Notes: generated by a model not told the origin, from the letters alone. A stretch of DNA of 64,000 nucleotides from Roseateles amylovorans (GCF_025398155.2 NZ_CP104562.2:2418001-2482000), one strand, 5' to 3'; counted from the stretch's first letter, positions 9,566 through 20,525 are shown. Translations and numbers: made by a program.

Positions 9566-10921
9566 ATGTCTTCCACGATCGCTTCCACGTCCGCCGCTTC
9601 GTCGGCGCCCGAGCAACTGTCCGCGGCACTGCCCGGCTATGCGCAACCCGATGCCCAGGGACGCTTCGGCCCGGTGGCCGGCGGCCTGGCTCAGGGCTAT
9701 TACGGCGGACGTTTCGTCGCCGAAACCCTGGTCCATGCGCTGGACGACCTCAACGCGGCCTATGACCGCTACAGCCGCGACCCCGAATTCCTGCGCGAGT
9801 ACAAGTACGAGCTCGCTCACTTCGTGGGCAGGCCCAGCCCCATCTATCACGCCCGCCGCCTGAGCGAGGAACTGGGCGGCGCCCAGATCTTCCTGAAGCG
9901 TGAAGACCTGAACCACACGGGTGCCCACAAGGTGAACAACACCATCGGGCAGGCGCTGCTGGCCCGGCGCATGGGCAAGAAGCGGGTGATCGCCGAAACC
10001 GGAGCCGGCCAGCACGGCGTGGCCACCGCCACCATCTGCGCCCGCTACGGCATGGAATGCGTGGTCTACATGGGCTCCGAGGACGTCAAGCGGCAGTCGC
10101 CCAATGTCTACCGGATGAACCTGCTGGGCGCGACGGTGGTGCCGGTCGATTCCGGCTCCAAGACCCTCAAAGACGCGCTGAATGAAGCGATGCGTGACTG
10201 GGTCACCAACATCGAGTCGACCTTCTACATCATCGGCACCGTGGCCGGTCCGCATCCCTATCCGATGATGGTGCGCGACTTCCAACGCATCATCGGCGAC
10301 GAATGCCTGGTGCAGATGCCGGAGATGATCGGCCGGCAGCCGGACGCGGTCATCGCCTGCGTGGGCGGCGGCAGCAATGCGATCGGGATCTTCTATCCCT
10401 ACATTCCGCATGCCGATGTGCGCCTGATCGGCGTGGAAGCGGCCGGCCATGGCGTGGACACGCCCAAGCATGCCGCGACCCTGTCCGCCGGCACGCCCGG
10501 CGTGCTGCACGGCAATCGCACCTATCTGCTGCAGGATGCGGCGGGTCAGATCATCGAGACCCATTCCATCTCCGCCGGCCTGGACTATCCCGGCGTGGGC
10601 CCGGAGCATGCCTACCTGAAGGACATCGGCCGCGCCGAGTATGTCGGGGCGACCGATGCGGAGGCGCTGTCCGCCTTCCACCGGCTGTGCCGCACCGAGG
10701 GCATCATCCCCGCGCTTGAATCCAGCCATGCGATTGCGCATGCGATCAAGCTCGCGCCGACGATGCGTCCGGACCAGCATCTGCTGATCAACCTCTCCGG
10801 CCGCGGGGACAAGGACATCGGCACCGTGGCCGACTTGTCGGGCGCCACCTATTTCGACCGTCCGTCCATGGCCGGCCATGCCGTCAAGGGCGGCGCCGAG
10901 CTGAACGGAGCTGCACGATGA
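9566..10921 (+). CDS. trpB: tryptophan synthase beta subunit
   Basis: PLP enzyme that joins indole and serine, working in an alpha2beta2 complex with TrpA. The 451-residue product has the PLP lysine in HTGAHKVNNT (about residue 121), the family segment AETGAGQHGVATAT, the phosphate-binding GGGSNAIG and the C-terminal INLSGRGDKD. The first about 25 residues are a Ser/Ala-rich extension before the conserved PDAQGRFG. An AAGGGGAC site precedes the ATG. Its TGA overlaps the trpA ATG (ATGA), suggesting translational coupling at the expected 1:1 ratio. Confidence 0.98.
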   Translation: MSSTIASTSAASSAPEQLSAALPGYAQPDAQGRFGPVAGGLAQGYYGGRFVAETLVHALDDLNAAYDRYSRDPEFLREYKYELAHFVGRPSPIYHARRLSEELGGAQIFLKREDLNHTGAHKVNNTIGQALLARRMGKKRVIAETGAGQHGVATATICARYGMECVVYMGSEDVKRQSPNVYRMNLLGATVVPVDSGSKTLKDALNEAMRDWVTNIESTFYIIGTVAGPHPYPMMVRDFQRIIGDECLVQMPEMIGRQPDAVIACVGGGSNAIGIFYPYIPHADVRLIGVEAAGHGVDTPKHAATLSAGTPGVLHGNRTYLLQDAAGQIIETHSISAGLDYPGVGPEHAYLKDIGRAEYVGATDAEALSAFHRLCRTEGIIPALESSHAIAHAIKLAPTMRPDQHLLINLSGRGDKDIGTVADLSGATYFDRPSMAGHAVKGGAELNGAAR

Positions 10922-11715
10922 GCCGCATCCAGACCACCTTCGACCGGCTGCGTGCCGCAGGCCGCAAGGCCCTGATCCCCTATGTCACCGCCGGTGATCC
11001 CTACGCGGACGTCACCGTCGAGCTGATGCTGGCGATGGCCGAGGCCGGTGCCGACGTGATCGAGCTCGGCGTGCCGTTCTCCGACCCGATGGCCGATGGC
11101 CCGGTCATCCAGCGCGCCAGCGAGCGGGCCCTGGCCAAGGGCATCACCTTGCGCGATGTGCTGGCGATCGTGCGGGAATTTCGCACCCGGGATGCCGAGA
11201 CGCCGATCGTCCTGATGGGCTATGCCAATCCGATCGAACGCTTCGGTCCCGAGGCCTTCGTCCTGGAGGCCAAGGCCGCCGGCGTGGACGGCGTGCTGGT
11301 GGTGGACTATCCGCCGGAGGAATGCGTGGCCTTTGCCGCCGCGCTCAAGGCGCAGGCGATGGACCCCATCTTCCTGCTGGCGCCGACCTCCACCGATGAG
11401 CGGGTCGCGCTCATCGGCCGCATGGCCAGCGGCTATGTCTACTATGTCTCGCTCAAGGGCGTGACCGGGGCCGGGCATCTGGACACAAGCGCCGTGGCCG
11501 ACGCGATGCCCCGCCTGCGGGCCCACATCAGCGTGCCACTGGGGGTGGGGTTTGGCATCCGGGACGGCAAGACCGCGGCGGCGGTTGCGCGCGTGTCGGA
11601 CGCGGTGGTGATCGGTTCGGCCCTCGTCCAACTGATCGAGTCCCAGACGCGCGATAATGTCGCGATCCAGGCTGCGGCGTTCATCCGAGACATCCGCGCC
11701 GCGCTGGACGCCTGA
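10918..11715 (+). CDS. trpA: tryptophan synthase alpha subunit
   Basis: Cleaves indole-3-glycerol phosphate to indole, which is channelled to TrpB. The 265-residue TIM barrel carries the catalytic Glu in VIELGVPFSDPMADGP (about residue 49) and Asp in the same motif (about 60), followed by YVYYVSLKGVTGAG and the phosphate-binding GVGFGIRDG. The start overlaps trpB by four bases. accD follows after 48 bases, the usual trpFBA-accD arrangement in beta- and gammaproteobacteria. Confidence 0.98.
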   Translation: MSRIQTTFDRLRAAGRKALIPYVTAGDPYADVTVELMLAMAEAGADVIELGVPFSDPMADGPVIQRASERALAKGITLRDVLAIVREFRTRDAETPIVLMGYANPIERFGPEAFVLEAKAAGVDGVLVVDYPPEECVAFAAALKAQAMDPIFLLAPTSTDERVALIGRMASGYVYYVSLKGVTGAGHLDTSAVADAMPRLRAHISVPLGVGFGIRDGKTAAAVARVSDAVVIGSALVQLIESQTRDNVAIQAAAFIRDIRAALDA

Positions 11716-11763
11716 CCCGGCGCGCAGCGCCCCGGACGCCCAGTGACAACCAAGGAGCCCGCC

Positions 11764-12636
<873 letters not shown>

Positions 12637-12966
12637 TTCCGGACCGGTCGCCAGTGGCGGCCGCCCGGTCCCCCTGCCTGCACGGCCAGACCCGCAACGG
12701 TCTGGCCGTCTTCATTTGTGCCGCTTCGCCCTCATCTGCAAGTGTCCTGGGATCCAACGACCGGGCCTGGCTCACACAAGCCCCGATCGTTCGATCGACA
12801 GCCTCAAGCCGTCCTGACCAGGAAGGCGGTGTGGCCGGGCCCCAGGTCCTTTCAGTGAGCCCGGCATGCTGGATCCACTGACGCGGACGGGCCGGCGGCG
12901 CGCCTGATCGGGCCGTCCTGGCTGACGCATTCGTTCGATCGCCCCCCTCAGCTTCTGCGAACCTCG
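12637..12966. other. gap between accD and folC
   Basis: About 330 bases. It contains the stem-loop at 12682-12709. No gene or clear promoter is visible in the rest. Confidence 0.4.
12682..12713 (+). terminator. stem-loop terminator after accD
   Basis: ACGGCCAGACC (12682-12692) and GGTCTGGCCGT (12699-12709) form a perfect 11-bp stem with a 6-base loop. The following tract CTTCATTT is only partly T-rich, so termination may be imperfect. Confidence 0.65.
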
Positions 12967-14343
12967 ATGTCCTCCACTGCACACTCCTCCTCGACCCCTG
13001 AAGCTCAGCAAGCGCTGGACGCCTGGTTGGCGCACTGCGAACGGCTGCATCCCAAGGAAATCGACATGACCTTGGCTCGCGTGGCCAAGGTGCGCGACGC
13101 GCTCGGCCTGACCTTTGGTGAACACACCCCGGTGGTGATGGTGGCGGGCACCAACGGCAAGGGCTCGACCTGCGCCATGCTGGAAAGCATCGCGCTGCAG
13201 GCCGGCTACCGGGTCGGGCTCTACATCAAGCCGCATCTGGTGCACTTCCAGGAACGCTGCCGCATCGGCGGAAAGCCGGTGGATGCGGCCGACCTGGTGC
13301 CTCATTTCGAGGCGGTGGAAGCGGCCCGGGGCGACCAGGCGCTGACCTATTTCGAGTTCACCACCCTGGCGATCCTGCATCGGCTGGCCGCCGAGCCGCT
13401 GGATCTGGTGATCCTGGAGGTCGGTCTGGGCGGGCGGCTGGATGCGGTCAATGTCATCGACGCCGATTGCAGCGTGATCACCAGCATCGACCTCGACCAC
13501 ACCGAATACCTGGGCCCGGATCGCGAATCCGTGGGCCGCGAAAAGGCGCACATCATGCGCGCCGGGCGTCCGGTGGTGGTGTCCGATCCGATGCCGCCTG
13601 AGTCGATCGCCGCGCATGCACAGGCGATCGGTGCCGATCTGCGTCAATTAGGCCGTGATTTCAACTACAGCGGCGATCGTCAGCAATGGCAGTGGGCCGG
13701 CCGGTCGCGTCGATTCAGCGGCATGGCGTATCCCGCGCTCCGGGGCGTCAACCAGCTGTTGAATGCGGCCGGCGTGCTGGCGGTGTTCGAAGCGCTGTAT
13801 GACCGCCTGCCCATCAGCGCGCAGGCGGTGCGGACTGGGCTGGCCCTGGTGGAGCTGCCCGGGCGGTTCCAGGTCGTGCCGGGCTCGCCGATGCTGGTGC
13901 TGGATGTGGCCCACAACCCGCATGCGGTGGCTGCGCTGGCGCAGAACCTGGACCAGATGGGCTTCTATCCGAGGACCCGGGCGGTGTTCGGCGCCATGGC
14001 GGACAAGGACTTGGCCAACATCCTGGCGCGCATCGCCCCGCTGATCGACCACTGGCATTTTTGCGACCTGCCCATCGCCCGTGCGGCGACCGCCCAGGCG
14101 CTGACGGGGCAATTCGAGGAGGCGCGGGCCCGGGGGCTGCTCAAGCCGCCCGCTGGCGTGACCACCAGCCTGCATGCCAACCCGGCCGACGCCTTGGCCG
14201 CTGCTGCGGCTCAAGCAGACCCCGCTGATAGAATTTTGGTCTTTGGTTCGTTCTATACGGTGGGCGGTGTGCTCAAGGACGGCATCCCGCGCCTGGGCAC
14301 CGGCGTTCAGCCTGAATCCGACACGGCTTCCGATGCGCATTGA
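12967..14343 (+). CDS. folC: bifunctional folylpolyglutamate / dihydrofolate synthase
   Basis: Adds glutamate to dihydropteroate and extends the polyglutamate tail of folates, using ATP. The 458-residue Mur-ligase-like protein has the P-loop VAGTNGKGSTCAML near residues 60-73, the GLGGRLDAVNVID segment, SIDLDHTEYLG and the C-terminal domain motif LDVAHNPHAV. The first about 15 residues are Ser/Thr rich. Its neighbours (accD, SPOR gene, cvpA, purF) form a standard Burkholderiales cluster, similar to enterobacterial accD-folC-dedD-cvpA-purF. Confidence 0.96.
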   Translation: MSSTAHSSSTPEAQQALDAWLAHCERLHPKEIDMTLARVAKVRDALGLTFGEHTPVVMVAGTNGKGSTCAMLESIALQAGYRVGLYIKPHLVHFQERCRIGGKPVDAADLVPHFEAVEAARGDQALTYFEFTTLAILHRLAAEPLDLVILEVGLGGRLDAVNVIDADCSVITSIDLDHTEYLGPDRESVGREKAHIMRAGRPVVVSDPMPPESIAAHAQAIGADLRQLGRDFNYSGDRQQWQWAGRSRRFSGMAYPALRGVNQLLNAAGVLAVFEALYDRLPISAQAVRTGLALVELPGRFQVVPGSPMLVLDVAHNPHAVAALAQNLDQMGFYPRTRAVFGAMADKDLANILARIAPLIDHWHFCDLPIARAATAQALTGQFEEARARGLLKPPAGVTTSLHANPADALAAAAAQADPADRILVFGSFYTVGGVLKDGIPRLGTGVQPESDTASDAH

Positions 14344-14516
14344 ACGTCGCTGAACCTTGAATTCAAACTGACGCAGTTGAAGACGGCGGCCTTGACCGAA
14401 CATCGGAAGAGGCCGCTTTCCGCGCCGGTGCCTGACGAGGGCGCCGGCGCTTGCATTCCGGTCGTGCGGCGTCCGAAGCCTGGACGCTCACGGCCACAAC
14501 CTGGCAATCAAGCGAC

Positions 14517-15452
14517 ATGGGTCTGTTGTCCTTCCTGAAGCGCAGTGAATCCGGCGAGACCGCCCGGCCGGCGAAGGCGGGACGCGCCGCCGAGTCGACC
14601 GACGACGTCCAGCAACTGCGCATCAGGGCCCGGCGTCGCCTGATCGGGGCTGCCGTGTTGGTGGCTGCGGCGGTGATCGTGTTCCCACTGTTGTTCGAGA
14701 CCCAGCCCCGTCCGATCCCGGTCGACCTGCCGATCGACATTCCCAAGAAGGACGCCGCCGCGCCGCTGGGCATTCCCGCACCGGCCGTGCGCACCGCCCA
14801 GGCTGAGCCTTCGACCGCACCAACGCCGCATGCGGAGGGTGAGCGCGGTCGCGGCATCATCAATGAGACGGCGGAGCAGATGGCCGGTGATCGCGAGATC
14901 CCGCCGCCGGCCGCCCGTCAGAACCCGGCGCCGGTGGTGGCGCCGTCCACCCAACAGGCCGTGCCGCCGTCCTCGAACGACCGCCCGGCCGACAAGCCTG
15001 CGGAGCATCGCGCAGAACCCAAACCCGAGGCCCGCGTGAAGATGGCCGAACCCGCCAAGCCGGTGAAGCCGGAGACGCGCGCAGAGGTTCGTCCCGAGCC
15101 ACGCCCGGACGCTCGCACCAATGAGTCCGCACGCGTGCAGGCGATGCTGGACGGGCGCGCCGCTGAAAAGGCGGCAGAAAAGGCGGCAGAGCGCAAGGCC
15201 GCGGAGGCCGCAGCGGCTTCCGGTGGTCGCTTCATCGTGCAGGTCGGCGCCTATGCGGACGCCAAGGCCGCACAGGACGCCCGCATGAAGGTCGAGCGCA
15301 TGGGCTTGAAGACCTACACCCAGGCCGTCGAGACGGCCGACGGCAAGCGCATCCGGGTGCGGGTGGGGCCGTTCGGCTCGCGTGACGAGGCGGACAAGGT
15401 CGCCGCCAAGGTGCGCGGTGGTGGGTTGTCCTCGGCCGTGCTGACCCTCTGA
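14517..15452 (+). CDS. SPOR-domain protein, DedD-like
   Basis: Predicted single-pass inner-membrane protein that binds denuded septal peptidoglycan. The 311-residue product begins MGLLSFLKRSESG, has a membrane helix near residues 43-63 (LIGAAVLVAAAVIVFPLLF), a long Pro/Ala/Lys/Glu-rich periplasmic linker and a C-terminal SPOR domain of about 75 residues (GGRFIVQVGAYADAKAAQ). Its place between folC and cvpA matches dedD in Enterobacteria, so a DedD-type division role is likely. Sequence identity is too low-complexity to assign the symbol firmly. The linker contains Ala-Glu-Lys repeats (KAAEKAAERKAAE). Confidence 0.85.
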   Translation: MGLLSFLKRSESGETARPAKAGRAAESTDDVQQLRIRARRRLIGAAVLVAAAVIVFPLLFETQPRPIPVDLPIDIPKKDAAAPLGIPAPAVRTAQAEPSTAPTPHAEGERGRGIINETAEQMAGDREIPPPAARQNPAPVVAPSTQQAVPPSSNDRPADKPAEHRAEPKPEARVKMAEPAKPVKPETRAEVRPEPRPDARTNESARVQAMLDGRAAEKAAEKAAERKAAEAAAASGGRFIVQVGAYADAKAAQDARMKVERMGLKTYTQAVETADGKRIRVRVGPFGSRDEADKVAAKVRGGGLSSAVLTL

Positions 15453-15459
15453 GATCGCG

Positions 15460-15990
15460 ATGACCTGGGTCGACCTCGCCTTGCTCGCCATGCTGGTGAT
15501 CTCCATCTTGCTGGGGGTGTGGCGCGGGTTGGTGTTCGAGGTGATGACCATCGTCGGCTGGGTGGTGGCCTACTTCGCGGCCCCCTTCGTGGCACCGTTC
15601 ATCGAACAGTTCTTGCCGGCGGACCGTCTGGGCCCCACGCTGCTGCATGCGGCCGGGCTGGTGCTGGGCTTCATGCTGGTGCTGCTGGTGTGGGGTCTGG
15701 GCGCCAAGCTCATCCGTGCGGTGATCCATGCCACGCCGCTGGGCATCCTCGATCGCATGGGCGGCGCGGCCTTTGGCGTGGTGCGCGGCGTGCTGCTGGG
15801 GCTGCTGGTGGCGGTGGTGGTCGGCATGACGCCGGCCGTGCGCTCCGAACCGTGGACCGACTCTCAACTCGCCCCCTGGCTGCAGGGTGCGCTGACGCAG
15901 GTGAAACCGCTGTTGCCGGCGGCCCTGCACGACTATCTTCCGGCTCAGGCGCCACAAGCGTCCGAGCCCTCATCGTTCCAAGTGCATTGA
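15460..15990 (+). CDS. cvpA: CvpA family membrane protein
   Basis: Small integral membrane protein of 176 residues, first described as needed for colicin V production and often placed before purF. About four hydrophobic segments are visible: residues 4-22, 28-46, 62-82 and 103-120, and the start MTWVDLALLAMLVISILLGV fits the family. It lies seven bases after the SPOR gene and ten bases before purF, so it is almost certainly in the same operon. Its biochemical role is not settled. Confidence 0.92.
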   Translation: MTWVDLALLAMLVISILLGVWRGLVFEVMTIVGWVVAYFAAPFVAPFIEQFLPADRLGPTLLHAAGLVLGFMLVLLVWGLGAKLIRAVIHATPLGILDRMGGAAFGVVRGVLLGLLVAVVVGMTPAVRSEPWTDSQLAPWLQGALTQVKPLLPAALHDYLPAQAPQASEPSSFQVH

Positions 15991-16000
15991 AGGATTAGGC

Positions 16001-17512
16001 ATGTGTGGCATCGTCGGTGTGACTTCCAAGGCGCCGGTCAACCAGCTCATTTATGACGCCTTGCTGCTGCTGCAGCATCGCGGCCAGGATGCGGCTGGCA
16101 TCGTCACCATGCAGGGCAAGAAGTGCTTCATGCACAAGGCGCGCGGCATGGTGCGCGATGTGTTCCGGACCCGTAACATGCGCGCGCTGCCTGGCAGCGT
16201 GGGCCTGGGCCAGGTGCGTTATCCCACCGCAGGCAATGCGTACAGCGAGGAAGAGGCGCAGCCCTTCTACGTCAATGCGCCGTACGGCATCGTGCTGGTC
16301 CACAACGGCAATCTGACCAATGCGCATGCGTTGAAGGATCAGCTGTTCGAGATCGACCGTCGCCACATCAACACCGAAAGCGACACCGAGGTGCTGATCA
16401 ACGTGCTGGCCCATGAGCTGGAGCTGGCCGCGCGCGAACTGCCCCTGACGCCGGCCTCGGTGTTCAAGGCAGTCAGCGAGGTGCACAAGCGCATCAAGGG
16501 CTCCTACGCGGTGATCGCGCTGATCGCCGGCCATGGGCTGCTGGCCTTCCGCGACCCCTACGGCATCCGTCCCCTGTGCTTCGGTCAGGCGGCGGATGGC
16601 GAGGTGATGGTTGCCAGCGAGAGCGTGGCCCTGGAAGGCACCGGCCACCAGTTGATGCGCGATGTCGCCCCGGGCGAAGCCCTGTTCATCGACACCGCCG
16701 GCACCATCCACACCCAGCAGTGCGCCGAGAACCCGACGCTCAATCCCTGCATGTTCGAGTTCGTCTACCTCGCGCGGCCGGACTCGGTGATGGACGGCAT
16801 TTCGGTCTACCAGTCGCGCCTGAACATGGGCGAAACCCTGGCCCAGCGCCTGATCTCCACCATCCCGCCCAGCGAGATCGACGTGGTGATCCCGATTCCG
16901 GAATCCAGCCGTCCGTCGGCCATGCAGCTGGCGCACCGCATCGGCAAGCCGTACCGCGAGGGTTTCGTGAAGAACCGCTATGTCGGTCGCACCTTCATCA
17001 TGCCGGGCCAGTCGACGCGCAAGAAGTCGGTGCGGCAGAAGCTCAATGCGATCGGCCTGGAGTTCAAGGACCGCAATGTGCTGCTGGTGGACGATTCGAT
17101 CGTGCGCGGCACCACGTCCAAGGAAATCGTGCAGATGGCCCGCGAGGCCGGCGCCAAGAAGGTTTACCTGGCCTCCGCCGCGCCGCCGGTGCGCTATCCC
17201 AATGTCTACGGCATCGACATGCCGACGACCGAGGAGCTGATCGCCCACAACCGCTCGATCGAGGAAATCCGCCAGTTCATCGGCGCCGACGCGCTGATCT
17301 ACCAGGATGTGGATGCGATGAAGCGGGTGGTCGGCGCGCTGCGCCCGGGCCTGAATGGATTCGAGGCCTCGTGCTTTGACGGCCGCTACATCACCGGCGA
17401 TGTGTCTGCCGAGGACTTCGCCACCATGCGCGAGCAGCGCAAGTCGCAGGCCGAGGAGGAGGACCTGCCCGCGCGCAGCCGCCTGGCGCTGCAAAGCGGC
17501 GGGGACCAGTGA
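16001..17512 (+). CDS. purF: amidophosphoribosyltransferase
   Basis: First committed enzyme of purine synthesis: it transfers the glutamine amide to PRPP to give phosphoribosylamine. The 503-residue protein starts MCGIVGV, so Cys2 becomes the N-terminal nucleophile of the glutaminase domain after Met removal. The C-terminal phosphoribosyltransferase domain has the PRPP motif VLLVDDSIVRGTTSKEIVQM near residues 364-383. The TGA overlaps the metZ start (TGATG), which suggests coupled translation. Confidence 0.98.
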   Translation: MCGIVGVTSKAPVNQLIYDALLLLQHRGQDAAGIVTMQGKKCFMHKARGMVRDVFRTRNMRALPGSVGLGQVRYPTAGNAYSEEEAQPFYVNAPYGIVLVHNGNLTNAHALKDQLFEIDRRHINTESDTEVLINVLAHELELAARELPLTPASVFKAVSEVHKRIKGSYAVIALIAGHGLLAFRDPYGIRPLCFGQAADGEVMVASESVALEGTGHQLMRDVAPGEALFIDTAGTIHTQQCAENPTLNPCMFEFVYLARPDSVMDGISVYQSRLNMGETLAQRLISTIPPSEIDVVIPIPESSRPSAMQLAHRIGKPYREGFVKNRYVGRTFIMPGQSTRKKSVRQKLNAIGLEFKDRNVLLVDDSIVRGTTSKEIVQMAREAGAKKVYLASAAPPVRYPNVYGIDMPTTEELIAHNRSIEEIRQFIGADALIYQDVDAMKRVVGALRPGLNGFEASCFDGRYITGDVSAEDFATMREQRKSQAEEEDLPARSRLALQSGGDQ

Positions 17513-18810
17513 TGACGAATGCGTCGAAGCCTACGTCGCCGTCGGCGACCGGCCACGAGGTGGCCAGCGGTGCGAAGCCGGCCGCCAAAGTCGGCGGCAT
17601 TCCCCGCGTGAACCTTCCGGAGGATGCGCGCCTGGATACGCTGGCGGTCCGCGAAGGCCTGCCAGCGACGCCATGGGGTGAGAACTCCGAGGCGCTCTTC
17701 ATCACCAGCTCCTTCATCCATCCAGATGCGGCCACTGCTGCGCGCCGGTTTGCCAACGAGGAGGAGGCGTTCGTCTACAGCCGCTTCTCCAATCCGACGG
17801 TGATGATGATGGAGCGCCGCCTGGCGGCGTTGGAAGGCACCGAGGCCTGCATCGGCACGTCCTCCGGCATGTCGGCCATCATGCTGCTGGTGATGGGGCT
17901 GCTGAAGGCAGGCGACCATGTGGTGTGCTCGCGCTCGGTGTTCGGCTCCACCATCAAGCTGCTGCAGGGCGAGTTCGGCAAGTTCGGCGTGCAGACGACC
18001 TTTGTCTCGCAGACCGACCTGTCGGAATGGAAGGCCGCGCTGCAGCCCAACACCAAGCTGCTGTTCGCCGAGACGCCGACCAATCCGCTGACCGAGGTCT
18101 GCGATGTGGCCGCACTGGCCGAGATCGCACACGGGCATGGCGCGCTGCTGGCCGTCGACAACTGCTTCGCCTCACCCGCGCTGCAGCGTCCGGCGCAGAT
18201 GGGTGCGGACTTCATCATCCATTCGGGCACCAAGTACCTGGATGGGCAAGGCCGCGTGATCGCGGGCGCGATCTGCGGCTCGGCCAAGCACATCGACGAG
18301 GTCTTCACGCCGGTCATGCGCAGTGTGGGCATGTCGCTGTCACCGTTCAATGCCTGGGTGGTGCTCAAGGGGATGGAGACGCTGTCGGTGCGCATGAAGG
18401 CGCAGACGGCGGGGGCAGCGCAACTGGCCGAATGGCTGGAGGCGCATCCGGCCATCGAGCGGGTGTACTACCCCGGCCTCAAGTCCCATCCGCAACATGA
18501 GCTGGCCATGCGCCAGCAAGGCGGGCAGGGCGGGGCGGTGGTGTCGTTCATCGTCAAGGGAGCGTCCGAGGACAATGGTCGCGCCGCCGCCTTCCATGTG
18601 ATCGACCACACCCGCATCTGCTCGATCACCGCCAACCTCGGCGACACCAAGACCACCATCACCCATCCGGCCAGCACCTCGCACGGACGCCTCACCGAGG
18701 CCCAGCGACAGGCCGCCGGCATCACGCAGGGCCTGATCCGCGTCGCGGTCGGCCTGGAAGACATCGAAGACCTGAAGGCCGACCTGGCCCGTGGCTTGAA
18801 CTCGCTATGA
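17512..18810 (+). CDS. metZ: O-succinylhomoserine sulfhydrylase
   Basis: Cys/Met-metabolism PLP enzyme that makes homocysteine directly from O-succinylhomoserine and sulfide. The 432-residue product has the family motif VYSRFSNPTVMMMERRLAAL, GTSSGMSAIM and the PLP lysine in HSGTKYLDGQGR (about residue 240). Position between purF and gltX, as in Pseudomonas and Burkholderiales, supports MetZ over MetB or MetC. The start is ATG at 17512 within TGATG; GTG at 17509 is an alternative. The first about 45 residues are a variable extension. The stop overlaps gltX by four bases. Confidence 0.93.
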   Translation: MTNASKPTSPSATGHEVASGAKPAAKVGGIPRVNLPEDARLDTLAVREGLPATPWGENSEALFITSSFIHPDAATAARRFANEEEAFVYSRFSNPTVMMMERRLAALEGTEACIGTSSGMSAIMLLVMGLLKAGDHVVCSRSVFGSTIKLLQGEFGKFGVQTTFVSQTDLSEWKAALQPNTKLLFAETPTNPLTEVCDVAALAEIAHGHGALLAVDNCFASPALQRPAQMGADFIIHSGTKYLDGQGRVIAGAICGSAKHIDEVFTPVMRSVGMSLSPFNAWVVLKGMETLSVRMKAQTAGAAQLAEWLEAHPAIERVYYPGLKSHPQHELAMRQQGGQGGAVVSFIVKGASEDNGRAAAFHVIDHTRICSITANLGDTKTTITHPASTSHGRLTEAQRQAAGITQGLIRVAVGLEDIEDLKADLARGLNSL

Positions 18811-20234
18811 CCAAGACTCCCATCCGCACCCGTATCGCGCCGTCGCCGACGGGCTTCCTGCACCTCGGCACCGCCCGCACAGCGCTGTTCTCCTGGGCCT
18901 ATGCCCGCCACCACGGCGGTCAGTTCGTGCTGCGCATTGAAGACACCGACGTCGCCCGTTCCACCCAGGATTCGGTCGAGCAGATCCTCGCGTCGATGCA
19001 GTGGCTGGGTCTGGCCTATGACGAAGGCCCCATCTATCAGATGCAGCGCCTGGCGCGTTACCACGAGGTCGCGCAGCAGATGATCGCGGCCGGCACGGCC
19101 TACTACTGCTACTGCACGCCCGAGGAACTCGAAGCCATGCGTGAAGGCCAGCGCGCGCGCGGCGAGAAGACCGGCTACGACGGCCGTTGGCGCCCGGAGC
19201 CCGGCAAGACGCTGCCGCCGGTGCCGGCGGATGTGAAGCCGGTGGTGCGCTTCAAGAATCCGCTGGAAGGCGATGTGAGCTGGGACGACCTGGTCAAGGG
19301 CCCCATCACCATCAACAACCGCGAGATCGATGACCTCATCATCATGCGTCCGGCCGATGCCGCTGCAGGCGAGGGCGCGCTCGGTGTGCCGACCTACAAC
19401 TTCGCGGTGGTGGTGGACGATTGGGACATGGCGATCAGCCATGTCTTCCGCGGCGATGAGCACATCAACAACACGCCCTGGCAGATCAACATCTTCAATG
19501 CCCTGGGCGCACCGTTGCCGCAGTTCGGCCACATTCCGGTGATCCTGGGCGACGACGGCCAGAAGCTGTCCAAGCGCCGAGGCGCCGTCAGCGTCACCGC
19601 GTACGAGGACAACGGCTACCTGCCCGAGGCCATGCTGAACTACCTCGCCCGTCTGGGCTGGAGCCACGGCGACGATGAGCTGTTCACCATCGAGCAGATG
19701 GTGTCGTGGTTCGATGGCGGGCACATCTCCAAGAGTCCCGCCCAGTGGGATCCGGCCAAGCTGGAGTGGGTCAATGCGCACTACATCAAGCAAGCGTCGG
19801 ATGAACGTCTGGCGGCCTTGGTCGGTGCCCAGTTGACCAAGCGCGGTTTGCCGGTGCCGGCACGGCTGGAGGCCATGTGCGCGCTGTACAAGGACCGCTG
19901 TGCCACCACCGTCGTGCTGGCGGACTGGCTGGCGATGTATGTCGCGCCGGTGTCGCCGTCCGACGAGGATCGCGCCACCCACCTCACTGAGGCTGTCAAG
20001 CCTGCGATTCGGTCATTGGCCGACAAGCTGGCCGCGCTGGACGGCGAAGGCTGGAACAAGGCCGCCATCAATGGCGCGATCAAGGAGACCATCGGTGCCT
20101 TCGGTCTGAAGATGCCGCAACTGGCCATCCCAGTGCGGGTGCTGGTGTGCGGTCGTGCGCAAACGCCGTCGGTCGATGCGGTGTTGGAACTCTTCGACAA
20201 GGAAATTTTGGTGAACCGCTTGCGTTCCGTTTAA
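18807..20234 (+). CDS. gltX: glutamate--tRNA ligase
   Basis: Class I aminoacyl-tRNA synthetase that charges tRNA-Glu. The 475-residue protein begins MTKTPIRTRIAPSPTGFLHLGTARTA broken here as RIAPSPTGFLHLG (HIGH-type signature) and has the KMSKS equivalent KLSKRRG near residues 252-258. Its ATG overlaps the metZ stop. Two tRNA-Glu(TTC) genes, the substrate, lie 0.3 and 0.8 kb downstream, a physical link common in proteobacteria. Confidence 0.97.
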   Translation: MTKTPIRTRIAPSPTGFLHLGTARTALFSWAYARHHGGQFVLRIEDTDVARSTQDSVEQILASMQWLGLAYDEGPIYQMQRLARYHEVAQQMIAAGTAYYCYCTPEELEAMREGQRARGEKTGYDGRWRPEPGKTLPPVPADVKPVVRFKNPLEGDVSWDDLVKGPITINNREIDDLIIMRPADAAAGEGALGVPTYNFAVVVDDWDMAISHVFRGDEHINNTPWQINIFNALGAPLPQFGHIPVILGDDGQKLSKRRGAVSVTAYEDNGYLPEAMLNYLARLGWSHGDDELFTIEQMVSWFDGGHISKSPAQWDPAKLEWVNAHYIKQASDERLAALVGAQLTKRGLPVPARLEAMCALYKDRCATTVVLADWLAMYVAPVSPSDEDRATHLTEAVKPAIRSLADKLAALDGEGWNKAAINGAIKETIGAFGLKMPQLAIPVRVLVCGRAQTPSVDAVLELFDKEILVNRLRSV

Positions 20235-20317
20235 AACTCGATCTATACTCTCGTTCTCGCTTGAACAGCGCGGTCAGAAACGGTTCTGAAACGCAGTGAG
20301 TCTGAGCGAATCTGAAC

Positions 20318-20336
20318 GGGGAGCGATAAGCTCCCC
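20318..20336 (+). other. hairpin between gltX and first tRNA
   Basis: GGGGAGC (20318-20324) and GCTCCCC (20330-20336) form a 7-bp stem with loop GATAA. No T-run follows, so it may be an RNA processing or pausing site rather than a terminator. Confidence 0.4.
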
Positions 20337-20384
20337 GATGAGATTCCAAAGGCCCTTCTACTGTGTGATGACTGTCGAGGCACC

Positions 20385-20460
<76 letters not shown>

Positions 20461-20525
20461 AGAATGTCTCTGGATGTATTTTCGGAGCGACTCAGGTGGC
20501 GCGCAGTTCAAGTCAAGAAGGTTTT